Positions 42,924 through 53,765 of a DNA stretch of 64,000 nt are shown piece by piece; within the stretch, counting starts at the first letter, position 1; every line of letters begins with the position of its first letter. The notes beneath the pieces are model-generated. The model saw only the letters and a program-made list of their open reading frames with translations, had not been told where the DNA came from and ran no database searches. This DNA comes from Nautilus pompilius (taxonomy: Eukaryota > Mollusca > Cephalopoda > Nautilida > Nautilidae): positions 843,501 through 907,500 of the forward strand of contig JACATO010002730.1 of assembly GCA_018389105.1 (NCBI GenBank), written 5' to 3'. The position numbers were made by a program, and so were the translations under genes.

Positions 42924-43999
42924 TTTGAGTTCTATGGAGACTAAGGAAGCGATTATTTTCTCTGTTAGTCTGATTGAAGAAACTGTTGAGCTCTCAATGT
43001 ATTAGCTTCGATTACTATAATGGTAATTTTTATTCACCTTACGACGCCTGCATCAATTTCTTTGCTATGCCAATAATGTTTTTGTTTTTTTTTTTGGTTA
43101 TTTACAGATTAGTGGGTCACTCGTCAGAATTCTGATTATATCCCATAAAATAATTTCCATACGGAATTGCTCAATACTCACTGATCAAATATTTTGACAC
43201 GTTGTAGTTGTCCGATAAATAGTCCAGCTGCTAAATCATTCTTACCAACGGTAAAACGACAGTTACTGCACATTTCAATAAAAATTCATACTTTTAGATT
43301 TGCGGTTCAATAAGTCTATACAGTAAGTAAATCACTAATCGATACCATGTGTAGATAAAACACAAATAAATTAAAGGTTTTTTCAAGGGAATTAGTGAAT
43401 TGTAGGAAGCGATTTAATTTGTTTTCTCTTTATATTTACTGAATTTTTATTAAATACTTTAATCATATAGCCATTTTAATACACAATATATGTTTATGAT
43501 ACAAACTAGAATCACAGAAAAGTGATTGTAACTGGAAAGTAACGTTAACTTGTATATGAATTTACCATATACTTGACAGAAACTAATAATGAAGGTCAGA
43601 AGTAATATATGCCTATGTTTCGAAATAGCTCACTGTTAGTAAATATATTTTAATATGTATATTTATAAAATAGAATAATATTGGTAATCAAATCATTAGC
43701 AGTAATAATAGTCATTTATAAAATTATGCTCATAAATATTTCTTTTATACTGGCACAAAACTAAAAATTTATCATGAATAATTCCTTTCATGAAAATTCA
43801 ATATACGATCTTATTATTCACATATCATTAATTATCAAAACAGAATATGTTATATAAATATTAACTAAATATCGCCTTTTAAATCTATATTCCAGAAAAT
43901 GAAATAAAACAATAAATAATTTGCAAAAGCCATAAATTCGATTATTGGCGGCATCTGAAGTTTCCGATGAGTCCAGGTCTCAATATTAAAGAGTGAAAA
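42923..43999. other. Non-coding AT-rich spacer
   Basis: No gene or element recognised. Confidence 0.55.
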
Positions 44000-44480
44000 T
44001 TGACTAAGGTTTATGGAAGTACTAACAAAAATCTTCATTTCTTGGTCTCTGTAACCCATTCAGGTGTGGAGTCGGAAGTGTCATGGTATGACAGAATTTG
44101 GCATGGTGAAAACTCAGAACTGGTCTCTGTGGTTGATCGTCTCAATTTCGTAAGATACATTGCTAATTTAGAACGTCTACCAATTTATCAAGGTATACTT
44201 AGATTTATTCTCCATTTATCGTGTGACCACAGTAATAGAGTAATCAAGGCATTTAACTTTTTCTTCGGTTTTCTAAAGCACTGATATAAATCCAATGGAA
44301 TTCCTATTGGAGCATCTAGATAGTCAGCTCAAAGTATCCCGTCTATGTCCTCCGAGTTTTGATAGAGTTAAAAACTATCACAGAGTTTTGGGGGTATCTT
44401 GAATAGACCGTGATACTCTGAAATCAGGGAAGAGTATTGTCATGCGGCAAAAGGTAGCTCGACCAAGTACTAACATAAAT
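44000..44480 (+). pseudogene. Tc1-like transposase relic, C-terminal half
   Basis: Decayed catalytic half of a Tc1-like transposase of a different family from copies A and B. Seen: VSWYDRIWHGENSELVSVVD with RLNFVRYIANL, matching the VMVWGGI...LVVVDGxLNxxRYIxxL region; PIYQGILRFI then CDHSN, where QQDN is expected, so the second Asp may survive; and, in another frame from 44289, DINPMEFLLEHLDSQLKVSR, equivalent to DLNPIExLWExLDxxL with the catalytic Glu, then a tail DRDTLKSGKSIVMRQKVA. The N-terminal DNA-binding half was not found upstream. Confidence 0.72.
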
Positions 44481-45164
44481 AATATCACTCTATCGTATAT
44501 TCAAGCAAATAACCTGAAGGTTATATGTTAAGCTTGTTTTTTTTTTTTAAGTGACAACCGTGGTGGTATACTCGTGTTGCGGGTTATATGGTATTTAGTT
44601 TGTTTTAAGACTGAAACAGGCAATTTTATATTCCGAATATTTTTATGTTGTTTTTGTTCAACACGTAGAAAGATTCATCAATTGGGCGATAAGTACGTCT
44701 GTCTGCAATCACAGCAGTCCTTTGGCCAAAGTACATATCACAAATACTAATATTTTTATTGTATTTAACATTATCTCAATACAATACATTTACAACCTAA
44801 TTAGTGGCTCATGGATTTCAACTTGTTCCAATGGTCGCCATAGCCTTTAACCTGTGATTGACATCACCACATGATTTAACAACAGGGGATTGAGTTAAAT
44901 TCTCAGGGAGGTAAATCTTTCTGTTGTAAATTTAATCATGATATTTTTAATAACAGTACTTGTACACTGGTTACATACTCATGTCTAATTTGAAAGTAAC
45001 TAATTATATGACTTTAATAAACAATCTACTTTTTCCGATTTGGTAAACTATATATAGCAATAGAAATTTATTAAATTAAAACAGAATAATGTTAACTTGC
45101 TGAATAAAAGCATTTTCCAGACAAAAGTATATGAACGTCCGTCATCAACCTGCCAACGTTTTAT
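44481..45164. other. Non-coding AT-rich spacer
   Basis: No gene recognised. Termini for the Tc1-like or Tigger relics on either side were looked for and not found. Confidence 0.5.
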
Positions 45165-46378
45165 TTAAATCAAAGATACCGGTAAATCGTCTTCAGTAAA
45201 GCTATCGAAGGCCTCATCTTCTGTGTCGCTGTGGAACAGCTGAATCATCTCTAAGTCGGCAAATGTAGGTATGTCGCAATTCACATCGCCATCGCTCTCG
45301 CCTCCTTCTCCAGAAGTCAGCCTACATTTCTGAAAAGCATTCAGAATAGTTGATACTTTGACAGCATTTCTTGCTTTTACAACCCAATGGCAAACTTCAG
45401 TTATTTTCCCTGAGGCTATATATTCGTGCACACTTTCGTTACCCATTTTTTCTCAATATTCGCGGATTTTCAGATTGAACACTCTCTTTATGGTGAGGTC
45501 AGGTGGCTGCAATTTATTTGTGATCCTTCCAGGAATCATGGATATTTAAGTGACATTTTTTTTTTCAATTTCTTCTTCGCGAAGTCGCAGTTATGGGCTG
45601 ACTTAGAGTCAAGTATCAAGAGCGATTTCGTTTTTACGAAGAAGGTCACTGGTTGCTACCTCCAGCAGTTTTCAGCCCACTTTCTATTTCATCGCCTTCT
45701 CAAAAACGCCAGCGGGGATATTCTCAATGGGCAGTGTTTCTTTTGATATCATCGGCTTGACCTTGATCCCGTCAGCGAGACAGGACAGTACGATGGTGAA
45801 TTATTTTTTTCTTTCCATGTCTCGTAGTCGTGACGCTGACAGTCGATGAGTTCTTTCTTTCAACAGTCCTTGACAGCGGCGCATCAAAACTAATAGACAC
45901 CTTGTCCATGTTACTGAGGAAATATGATGTATGGATGTCCAAATCTACCTTCCGCTTTTCAAGATACTCGAAGAAGCTATCCGCTTTAACTTCCAAGATC
46001 ATGTGTAGATTTTGGCCAACGGTCGTTCTGGCACTAATAGATAGTCTATTTCGCTTCATGAACTTGAAACACAATGAAGGACGTCCTGTAAAATCGGTAA
46101 TACCAATCTGCTTGGTCATTTTATTCGGCTGAAGGCGTATCAGAATGGTGGATACTGAGTGGCACAATTGTCTGTGATAACCAAAGCCTTTATTCTTCCA
46201 ATTCTACCACTTTGCACGTCGTACTCTCCTGGCTCGTATGTTCTTGCATTTCTTTTAATTTGGCCTTTTTCAGGCCCCTTTCACGCAGATTTGTCGTCTT
46301 TCAAAAACTATCAGATTTGTTTTGTGCTCTTTCGCATACTGAGAAATGTTTACTTTGAATTCCACTGTAATTTTGCAT
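45165..46378 (-). pseudogene. Tigger/pogo-type transposase pseudogene (CENP-B-like)
   Basis: Full-length but broken pogo-superfamily transposase, related to the domesticated CENP-B and JRK proteins. Seen along the minus strand: KYSVEFKVNVSQYAKEHKTN (from about 46375), the N-terminal helix-turn-helix; VRRAKW and a CENPB-type region ending HSVSTILIRLQPNKM; ITDFTGRPSLCFKFMKRNRL and ARTTVGQ; YFLSNMDKVSISFDAPLSRT with the first catalytic Asp (NMDETP in relatives); VLSCLADGIKVKPMI in another frame; IPGRITNKLQPPDLTIKRVF, the GGLTxxLQPLDVxxNxxF block with the later Asp; then MGNESVHEYIASGKI and VCHWVVKARNAV near the C-terminus. An acidic tail closes it. Multiple stops and shifts lie between 45450 and 45780. 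No TIRs or TA duplication were identified. Confidence 0.85.
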
Positions 46379-46923
46379 TTTTAATCCTAGTACTAACAGA
46401 AGCCAGACATCGTAGGGCAGAAAATTTTTACAGCAATAAAATCTGTACGAATTCTTAAAATTGTACAAAATTCAACGGCTAAAAAGTCATTTATACATTT
46501 CCGAGAAATAGTTTAATAAACCGAAAACCTCAGGTTGTTTTTTTTATCTCATATTTTTGCGAAAGAAGCTATAGTTAAAGAATTGAAAACCTACACAAGA
46601 ATTCCAAACAAAGCAATGTTATGACCATAGAAAAATATTACAAGTATTCGTTTAAATTTACAGCTAAGGAACTGAAATCAACGGCCTCTTACTATCTTAT
46701 CAGCAATGTGAGATTTTATTATACTCAGAAGAACCCGTCACTGTATGCGCAGATCGAAATCTTGCTTTCTTTAAGAAAAACACTACAAGGTTTGACTTAA
46801 ACAGATTTTGAAAATGTATTCCTTCATTTAATTTAATGGTAAAACAAAAGATACTTCTTAAATACAGTATAAAATTGTCCCCTTTAGTATTTTAACTGCT
46901 CGTACTGGATGCAGTATGAAACA
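46379..46923. other. Non-coding AT-rich spacer
   Basis: Between the Tigger relic and Tc1 copy B. No gene recognised. Confidence 0.5.
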
Positions 46924-47058
46924 TACAGTGCCGGACAAAAGAGTTTGGACGCTTTCTGTGAAATTGATATTTCAGCTCCCTCGTTTTAACAAACACATTT
47001 AAATACCAATCACATTCTTTATTATATGCACAAAACATGCATTTACAGTGTATAAAAG

Positions 47059-47767
47059 TGTTACGATGCGTACCCCTTAAAGGAACTACGTTACGCAACA
47101 GCGAGAGTGAAACCAACAAACAACAAACAATAATGACTTAACTTCCAAAAAATATATTATACCCAGCAGTGATATTATTAAAATCCTATCACGGACAGTT
47201 AATACAGTTAGATCCAGATATATGTTACTCACAGGTAACTAAACTCAATCCAACACTGCAATACAATAAATAGGGTAGCCAATACAAAATCTTATCTGAA
47301 GTTGCCGACAGTCAAGCTGCTCAGGTTATGGTCCCTCTGGTTGCTTGGTTGGTTGAGAAATCTATGTCTTCTGTCTTATTTCGAATGTCCGTTACACGTA
47401 CTGCTCAATATTCACTTACGGGTTAACAGTTCTTCTGTCGAGAAAGGGTCCAGTAGGTCTTCTTTTATAGAGTATCATTTGCAGCATTTGCAGGACAATG
47501 GACATAGCTGGACAGAGGTCAGTGTATCTGGTAAAAATCTATAAAGTGGTATCAGCAGGACAGTGGACATAGCCGGACAGAGGTCAGTGTGCCTAGTCAA
47601 CATTTATAAAAAATCTCTGACGCCATCATGACCAGACCTGGTCTTCCAGTGTCCAGCTGCCACAATAACAAATGAGACCCACCAGAATTTCCTATCTCTC
47701 ACAAACAAGCCAGTTTCATGATAAAAATAAATTTTAAAAATATCACATATGTTGGGGGCTGGTAACA
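47059..47767. mobile_element. Solo LTR nested in Tc1 copy B
   Basis: A 709-bp insertion starting TGTTACGATGCG and ending GGGGGCTGGTAACA, so TG...CA ends with a 6-bp inverted TGTTAC/GTAACA. It is flanked by a 4-bp direct repeat AAAG (47055-47058, 47768-47771), and comparison with copy A shows an uninterrupted site there. These are the marks of an LTR retrotransposon end left by recombination between two LTRs. No gag, pol or primer-binding site is present. The parent superfamily is unknown; 4-5 bp duplications suit Ty3/gypsy or BEL/Pao types. Orientation is not certain. Confidence 0.85.
47484..47610. repeat. 65-bp imperfect tandem duplication inside the solo LTR
   Basis: GGACAATGGACATAGCTGGA (47493) recurs as GGACAGTGGACATAGCCGGA (47558), with the similarity running on through CAGAGGTCAGTGT and ending at TATAAA in both units. 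Confidence 0.85.
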
Positions 47768-47934
47768 AAAGCAACACATGCTATATGTTTACATATTCTC
47801 TGGAAAAAATATTTGAATCGGCAATGTCCGATTTGTACCTCAACAAAAGAGTTGGGACAGTGAGCAAAAACATAAATGTTTATCAAACATTCCACATTAA
47901 AATCGAACAAATGCATGGAAATGATCAATTGACT

Positions 47935-48894
47935 AGTAGAGTGGGTGGCGTATCCGTGATTTTCGATCACTAGTCGACAACGACGATGGGGCATGCATTC
48001 GACCAAACAAAGGCAGTCGGAATTGATCATTTCCTGCCAGATTTTCTCGACGACCTGCCAGAATTAATCTTGGATAAGATTCTTGTGTTTGGCCACCCTG
48101 GTCTTCAGCTGCTTCCAGGCATTTTCAATTGGGTTGAGATGCGGATTCTGGAGAGGCCAGTGCAGGACATCCATTCCTAGTAGGATGGTGGGGGAAATGA
48201 CGACTCTGGCTATGTGGATCGTGGCATTGTCTTGCTGGAAGATGGCGATGACTAGCATGTTCTCGTCAATGTAGTCGACAACGACATCCCTCAGTAAATT
48301 TCAGTGGGTCTGGGCGGTCACTTTGCCCCAGATTAACTTGAGTGGGCCTGCTCCTGCCGCACTCATACACCCACAGACCATCATCGATCCTTCTCCGCCC
48401 TGTACCATCGGTCAAGTACACTTAGTATTATATTTTTCGCCATGGTAACGTCGAAAATATATTCGGCCAACACTGTGAATGCGCATGATCATCTTTAGGT
48501 TGGAAAAGAGAACTCTAGCTGTTCTTGTTGCTGATCAATGGGTTTTTCTGGGCGATTCGTCCAAAGAGATTCCCCTCGCATAGACGACGTTGAATAGTGC
48601 AACTGGAGTCATTCACTCCACTCTGGGAGGCTCGAATGGCCGTCGATGTCAGGAAACGATTGGCCCTGGATTTTCGACAAATGAGTCAATCCATTTTGTT
48701 GTCACATTTTCGCAGTCTTCCGATTCGCATTTTTGGTTTCTTGTTTCCGGTCTCCTTGTACTGCTTCAGAATGCGGTTTACAGTGCATTTCGTGCAAATG
48801 ACTCGATCGGCTATCTCCCGACAAGACAGATTTTCTTGGTGTTGCTCAACTATCAAGTCTCTGATTTCAGACGACGTTGTCTTGCCAAGAATGG
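47935..48894 (-). pseudogene. Tc1-type DD34E transposase pseudogene, copy B
   Basis: Same gene as in copy A, with its own lesions. The N-terminus at 48894 reads ILGKTTSSEIRDLIVEQHQE, so the start ATG is mutated to ATT. RANRFLTSTAIRASQSGV, CTIQRRLCEGNLFGRIAQKN, FQQDNATIHIARVVISP and NPIENAWKQLKTRV are seen; the last two share one open frame (48064-48258), so the second Asp and the Glu are intact with normal spacing. The part containing VQWARVLFSDET is deleted or damaged near 48520, removing the first catalytic Asp. The C-terminus runs past the ATHY end because of a 2-bp insertion near 47938. Confidence 0.92.
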
Positions 48895-48990
48895 TGCAAA
48901 AATGATCTTAAATGGTCTTAGATGATGTGATTGTATTCATTTGATCCTTTAAAAATAAATATATTGAGGTGAATTTATGTATGCACAGAT

Positions 48991-49221
48991 TTTGTGCACT
49001 TTCCCAAATCTTTTGTCGCAGTACAAATTTGACTATACTAATTCAATTTTTTTTTTCCAGACAGTAGATAAACATATGACATTCGTTGCTTTTGCACATT
49101 GTATATGCACATTTCATACAACTTATGGACAATAGGATGGCTATTTGTATGCAAATGTAAAAACAAGAGTGCTCAAATATCAATTTCAAAGCAAGTTTCC
49201 CAACTCTTTTGTCCGGCACTA
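48991..49221 (-). repeat. Copy B right IR with two direct-repeat motifs
   Basis: The outer motif is at about 49192-49221 and the inner at 48991-49020, mirroring the left arm (outer 46926, inner 47840). Confidence 0.8.
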
Positions 49222-49223
49222 TA

Positions 49224-49776
49224 TATCACTGCGCTATATTTCTGTGTCAAATCAGCAGCGTTTGAGTTCAGTATAATGCTGTTAAATCTGGGTATCATGA
49301 TTTAAAACTTCAGAATTATATCAAGAAGTTATCAAGATATTCATTTAAAGTAAACTGTCTAAATTTCACAGTTTTAAATTACATTTGCTCGCCGGACTTT
49401 GACAACAACATATCGGCTGTGCGAAATACGGAGATCGCGTGTTTCCTGATGAAAATAAACCTGGCTTGCGAGGCAGACACGGGTTCTTGTAATACGTGCC
49501 TTAAAGCACTTTTTCTCAGGTGCGGGGCATCCATGGGGGATATCTCCATGGAAATACGGTACTGCTTCCTTTATTTGTCAGTTTCAAACAAATTTAATAA
49601 CAGATGCTGAATGCAATGTAACTAGAGCTTCATGATAAAGGAAAATACTGAAAATGCTGCAAATAATTTGCCAAAAATTTGTCTTCATTGAAAAGCGTAT
49701 TAATTATTTGTGTACTTACAGACTTAAACAATCATTAAATTGTTTACAACTTTCATAAATTACTCAGATATTGACT
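49224..49776. other. Non-coding spacer
   Basis: No recognised gene. A less AT-rich patch at about 49388-49560 has a 63-codon open frame without a known motif. Confidence 0.5.
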
Positions 49777-49927
<151 letters not shown>

Positions 49928-50585
49928 CTCATGTCTTTATTGTGATCTATGAGCGGTTTAATTGTCAGTCTTTACCTGTCTGACTCTGTTTATATCTCTA
50001 TATTTCTCTGTCTCTTGCTCTATCTTTTCTTATCTGTGTTTCTGGCTGTCTTTGTTTTTAACATACTCCGTCCATTTGTTCTGTTTGTATCTTTGTTTTT
50101 AACATCTCTGTCTAAGTCTCCCCCCCGTATCTGCATCTTTGACTTTCTCAATTTCTGTTTTTGTCTTTGCCACTGTCTCTGTTTCTGTCTATCTCTGTCT
50201 CTGTATGTATTTGTCTCTATTTCAATCTCTGTGTTTCAATTTGTGTCTGTTTAGTTCTGTTTACGCATATCTCTGTTTCTGTCTTTGTCTGCTTATGTGA
50301 GACTTTGCTTCTGTCCCTCCTTTTGTTTATATCTATGCCCCTGCTTTTGTCTGTCCCTTTTGTTGTTACTGACTTTCCTAGTACTTTTCTTTCTCTGTCT
50401 CTGTGTTTCTACGTTTGTCATAGTCTGTCTTTGTCTACCTCTGTCTATCGTTTTTTGTTTCTTTTCTTTTCTCGTTCTACTTGTCTCTGCTAGTGAATTT
50501 TCTTTCGTTTTCTTTTGCCTCTCTTTGTCTCTGCTTCTGTCGTTGCTTTAGACTCATTCTATTGCATCTGGCTCTCTCCTTTTTT

Positions 50586-50598
50586 GTCTCTCTCTTCT

Positions 50599-50646
<48 letters not shown>

Positions 50647-50659
50647 TTCTCTCTCTCTA
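50586..50659. repeat. (TC)n block
   Basis: Nearly pure CT dinucleotides inside the larger tract; the purest pyrimidine segment of the window. Confidence 0.95.
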
Positions 50660-52824
50660 ATTGCATCTTCTCTCTTTGTCTTTTTTTCATTATTCATTCG
50701 TTCTTTCTTTTTCTTTTTAGTATTTCTGATCCTCCGTGATTACTTCAGTTTCTCTGTCTCTAGCTTATTCCCTTTGCCTTTCCTTCTTTGTTTCTTTGTC
50801 CTTCTAGCTTTCTCTCTGTCTCTGTCGGTCTTTATCTGTCTGTTTTTTTCTGTCCTCTTTTTCTCTCTTTCTTGATATCTCTATTTTCCGTTAATCCTTT
50901 AGTCTCTTTCTTTGTCACCTTCTCTCTCTCTCTGCCGTTTTGTTTATGTCGGTCTATCTGTCTTTAGGTTTATTTCTCTGCTTCTCTGCTGTCTGTCTAT
51001 TTCCGTCTGTTTCTAACTATTTTGTCACTGTCTGTTATTATCTGTCCATCTCTGTTGTTTCTACACCTTTGTCTCTGTTTCTGTCAATATCTTCTCAATT
51101 TGTGCCTCGGACTTTATCACCTTCTTTGTTTGTTTCTAACTGTTTCCGCACGTATTTGTCTTTCTATTTGTCTGTCTTAGTCTCTGTCTCCGTTTTTCTA
51201 AGTCTTTCACTCCTTGACTATTATCTGTCTGTTTCTGTATGTCTTTTCCCTGTTTCTGACTCTATTTATCTCTGTCTCTATCCCTGTTTTTGTCTTCCAC
51301 TGGACTTCACCTTGCTTTTGTTTTTTTCTTGTCTCTGTGACTCCGTCTTTCTTTGTCTCCGGTTCTGAATATATCTTTGATTGTTTATGTATTTGTTTCT
51401 ATTTCTGCTTTTGTATGCCTCTGATTTTTATATCTGTATCTTTGTATGTCTACATTTGGCTCAGTCTTTCCCTATTTCTGTTTATTATGTCTCTTTCACT
51501 TTTTTGTCTTTGACTCCGTTTGTCCGTGTCTGTTTATGCATGTTTCTTCTCTGTCTGTCAATGTCTCTGTCTCTTTCTTGTTTCTCTCTGTTTCAGTCTG
51601 CCTCATTATGTTTCAGTTTTTATTTATGACCACCTGTTTCTTTCTGTCTCTGTCTCTGTATCTTTGTTTGATTCTGTCTTTCAATCTGCATCAGTTTGTT
51701 TCCTATTTACTTTGTCTCGTCTGTATGTTTTTTTTTGTTAATTTTTTGTCTGCTTATGTATGTCTCTCTTCCATCTCTGTCTGTTAATTTTCAATCCTTT
51801 TCTATTAATGTATGTTTAAGTATTCTGTTTCTTTATCAGTTTGTTTAAATCTAGCTCTGTATGTGGTTCTCTGTCTCTGTTTCACTCCTTGCATTTATGT
51901 AATTTTGCACTGTTTTACTTTATTTTTCTCTTTCTATCCTTTTCTGTCTCCTTATGGTTAGCACTTTTTTTTTGTCTCTTCTTTCTCTGCATTTGCTTGT
52001 CTCTGTATCTTTTAACGTTTTTTTGTCTTTCTCTATTTTCCTCTTTGTCCGATTGCCTTTGTCTATCTCTACCTCATTATGTAATTGTCTCTTATCTTTT
52101 TCTAATTACTTCCCATTTCTGCCTGCCTTTGTCTTTATCTCTTTGTTTGTTTCTTCGTTTCTCTAGAGTTTTGGTATCATCGTTTTTTTCTGGTGTCTGT
52201 CTTTGCCTAATGCCTTGCCTTTCTTTCCGTCTGCCTCTTTTTTTGTCACTGCCTGTGATTTAATCTGACTCAGCTTGTTTTTGTGCTGCTTATTTATGTT
52301 TATTTCTCTGTTTATGTTTTTTGTCGCTGACTTTTTTCTCTGGCTGTATTTTTGTTTTTCTATCTCTTTTCCTGTCTTTGTTCTTGTTTCTGTTTCTCCC
52401 CTGACTCTCTTTCTTTTTTTCTTCTATCATTGGGTTTCTGCATCTTTTCAGTTCACATTTTTGTCTTTAAGTCTGATTTCTTTTCTGTCACTGTCTTTGA
52501 CTTTCTTTCTGTCTTTTCCTGCTTAAGTATATCCCTATTTCAGTTTTGGTCTGCCTCTTTCACTGTTTTGTATCATTTCCTGTCTTTGTTTCCATCTTTG
52601 CGTCTGTCTCTTTTATGTCTCCCTCCTTTTGTCTGTTTTTTTTTTTCAATTCTGCCCATATTTTTCTTTCTGTCTCTCTTCCTGTCTTAGTCTTTTGTGT
52701 TTTTTGTTTCACTGTTTTTTTTTTAATTAATTTTTATTTATGTCAGCTTCTGTGTGGTTCTGTCTGTCTTTGTCTATTTATGTAAGTCTCTGGTTCCAGG
52801 TCTGACTCTATATCTCTGTTTATT

Positions 52825-52827
<3 letters not shown>

Positions 52828-52858
<31 letters not shown>
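52828..52858. repeat. (TC)n block
   Basis: Pure CT run of about 30 bp inside the larger tract. Confidence 0.95.
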
Positions 52859-52860
<2 letters not shown>

Positions 52861-53765
52861 GTTTTTTTGTTTCATTGGTTCTATCTTTTTGTCTCTATCT
52901 CTCTCTGCTTTTCTCTCTACTTCTGTTGTTTTCTTTTCCTTTTCTATGTCTGTTAGTTTCTGTCTGATTCTGTTTGTCTCTGTTTGTATTTTCTTTCTTT
53001 CTCTCGTTTACTATTATTTTCCTTGTTTGTGAATTCATTATTCTGTCTGCTTTTGCTCTGTTCTGTTATAATTGTCTTTGCTTCCTCTTTTTCTCTTTTT
53101 GTATCTTTCTCTTTCTGTTTCAGTCTGTCTTTTTTTTTGCTTTATATGTTTGTCTGAGACCGTTTCTGTTGATGTTTCTGATTGGTTTTATGCGTCTATA
53201 ACAATAATTTTGTCTATCTCTCTTTCTATTTCATTCTATGTCTGTGTTTCTCTAGTTTTGTTTTTGTTTCTCTAAGTGTCTATCTCTGATTCTGATTTTC
53301 TCCGTCTCGTTCTGTTATTGTTTCCGTTTGCCTATTTTGTCCCATTTTCATTGTTTCTTTTCTGTCTCTGCTTTCATCTGTTTTCGCTTTTGTTTATTAA
53401 TTTTGTTATTTTTGTCTTTTACTTCTTTACTCGTTCTATTTATTTCTTTTGTTTCTTCTCTCTCTCCTTGTTTCTTTCCAACTATGTCTTTTTTCTTTGT
53501 TTCTTCTCTTTTTGATTCTTTATGGGTTTTTATCTCTTTCTCTTTTATTTTCCTGTCTCTGATTTAATGGATTTTGTTTCTTTCTGTATCTTTATATTAT
53601 TGTTGTTTATATCCTTTTTATGTGTCTCTCTTTTTGTTTTTGTTTTTACTTCTTTTTGTACTCTGTATTTTAGTATATTTTCTGTACTTTCTGTTTGTTT
53701 TTGATTTTTTATCTCAGCTTCTCTTTATTTCTTTGTGTTTCTGTCATTTTTCAATTCTTTTTGAA

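Larger units (their letters stand above)
46926..49221 (-). mobile_element. Tc1-type transposon with IR/DR ends, copy B, split by a solo LTR
   Basis: Second copy of the family at 41.2 kb, same orientation. The left end CAGTGCCGGACAAAAGAGTT starts after TA (46924-46925). The right end on the other strand is NAGTGCCGGACAAAAGAGTT with the last base mutated, followed by TA at 49222. Inner direct-repeat motifs lie at 47840-47868 (CAACAAAAGAGTTGGGACAG) and, inverted, about 48991-49020. Removing the 709-bp LTR and one 4-bp duplicate leaves about 1583 bp, close to copy A at 1627 bp. It lacks a short stretch present in A near the first catalytic Asp. Confidence 0.92.
49950..53765. repeat. 3.8 kb degenerate pyrimidine-rich (TCTGTT/TTTGTC) tract
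   Basis: A very long low-complexity stretch made of variants of TCTGTCTCTGTTTCTGTCTT, with T and C dominating and G as the main third base on the plus strand. The strand bias holds for nearly 4 kb. Because A is scarce, stop codons are rare and many open frames of 60-140 codons rich in S, L, F, V and C appear in all three plus frames. They resemble membrane proteins but have no conserved motif and overlap each other, so I read them as artefacts. Two pure (TC)n blocks lie inside (about 50586-50659 and 52828-52858). The edges are gradual. Confidence 0.93.

Noticed and set aside
45358-46458. Plus-strand open frames of about 100 codons
   Set aside because: Shadows of the Tigger transposase relic on the minus strand.
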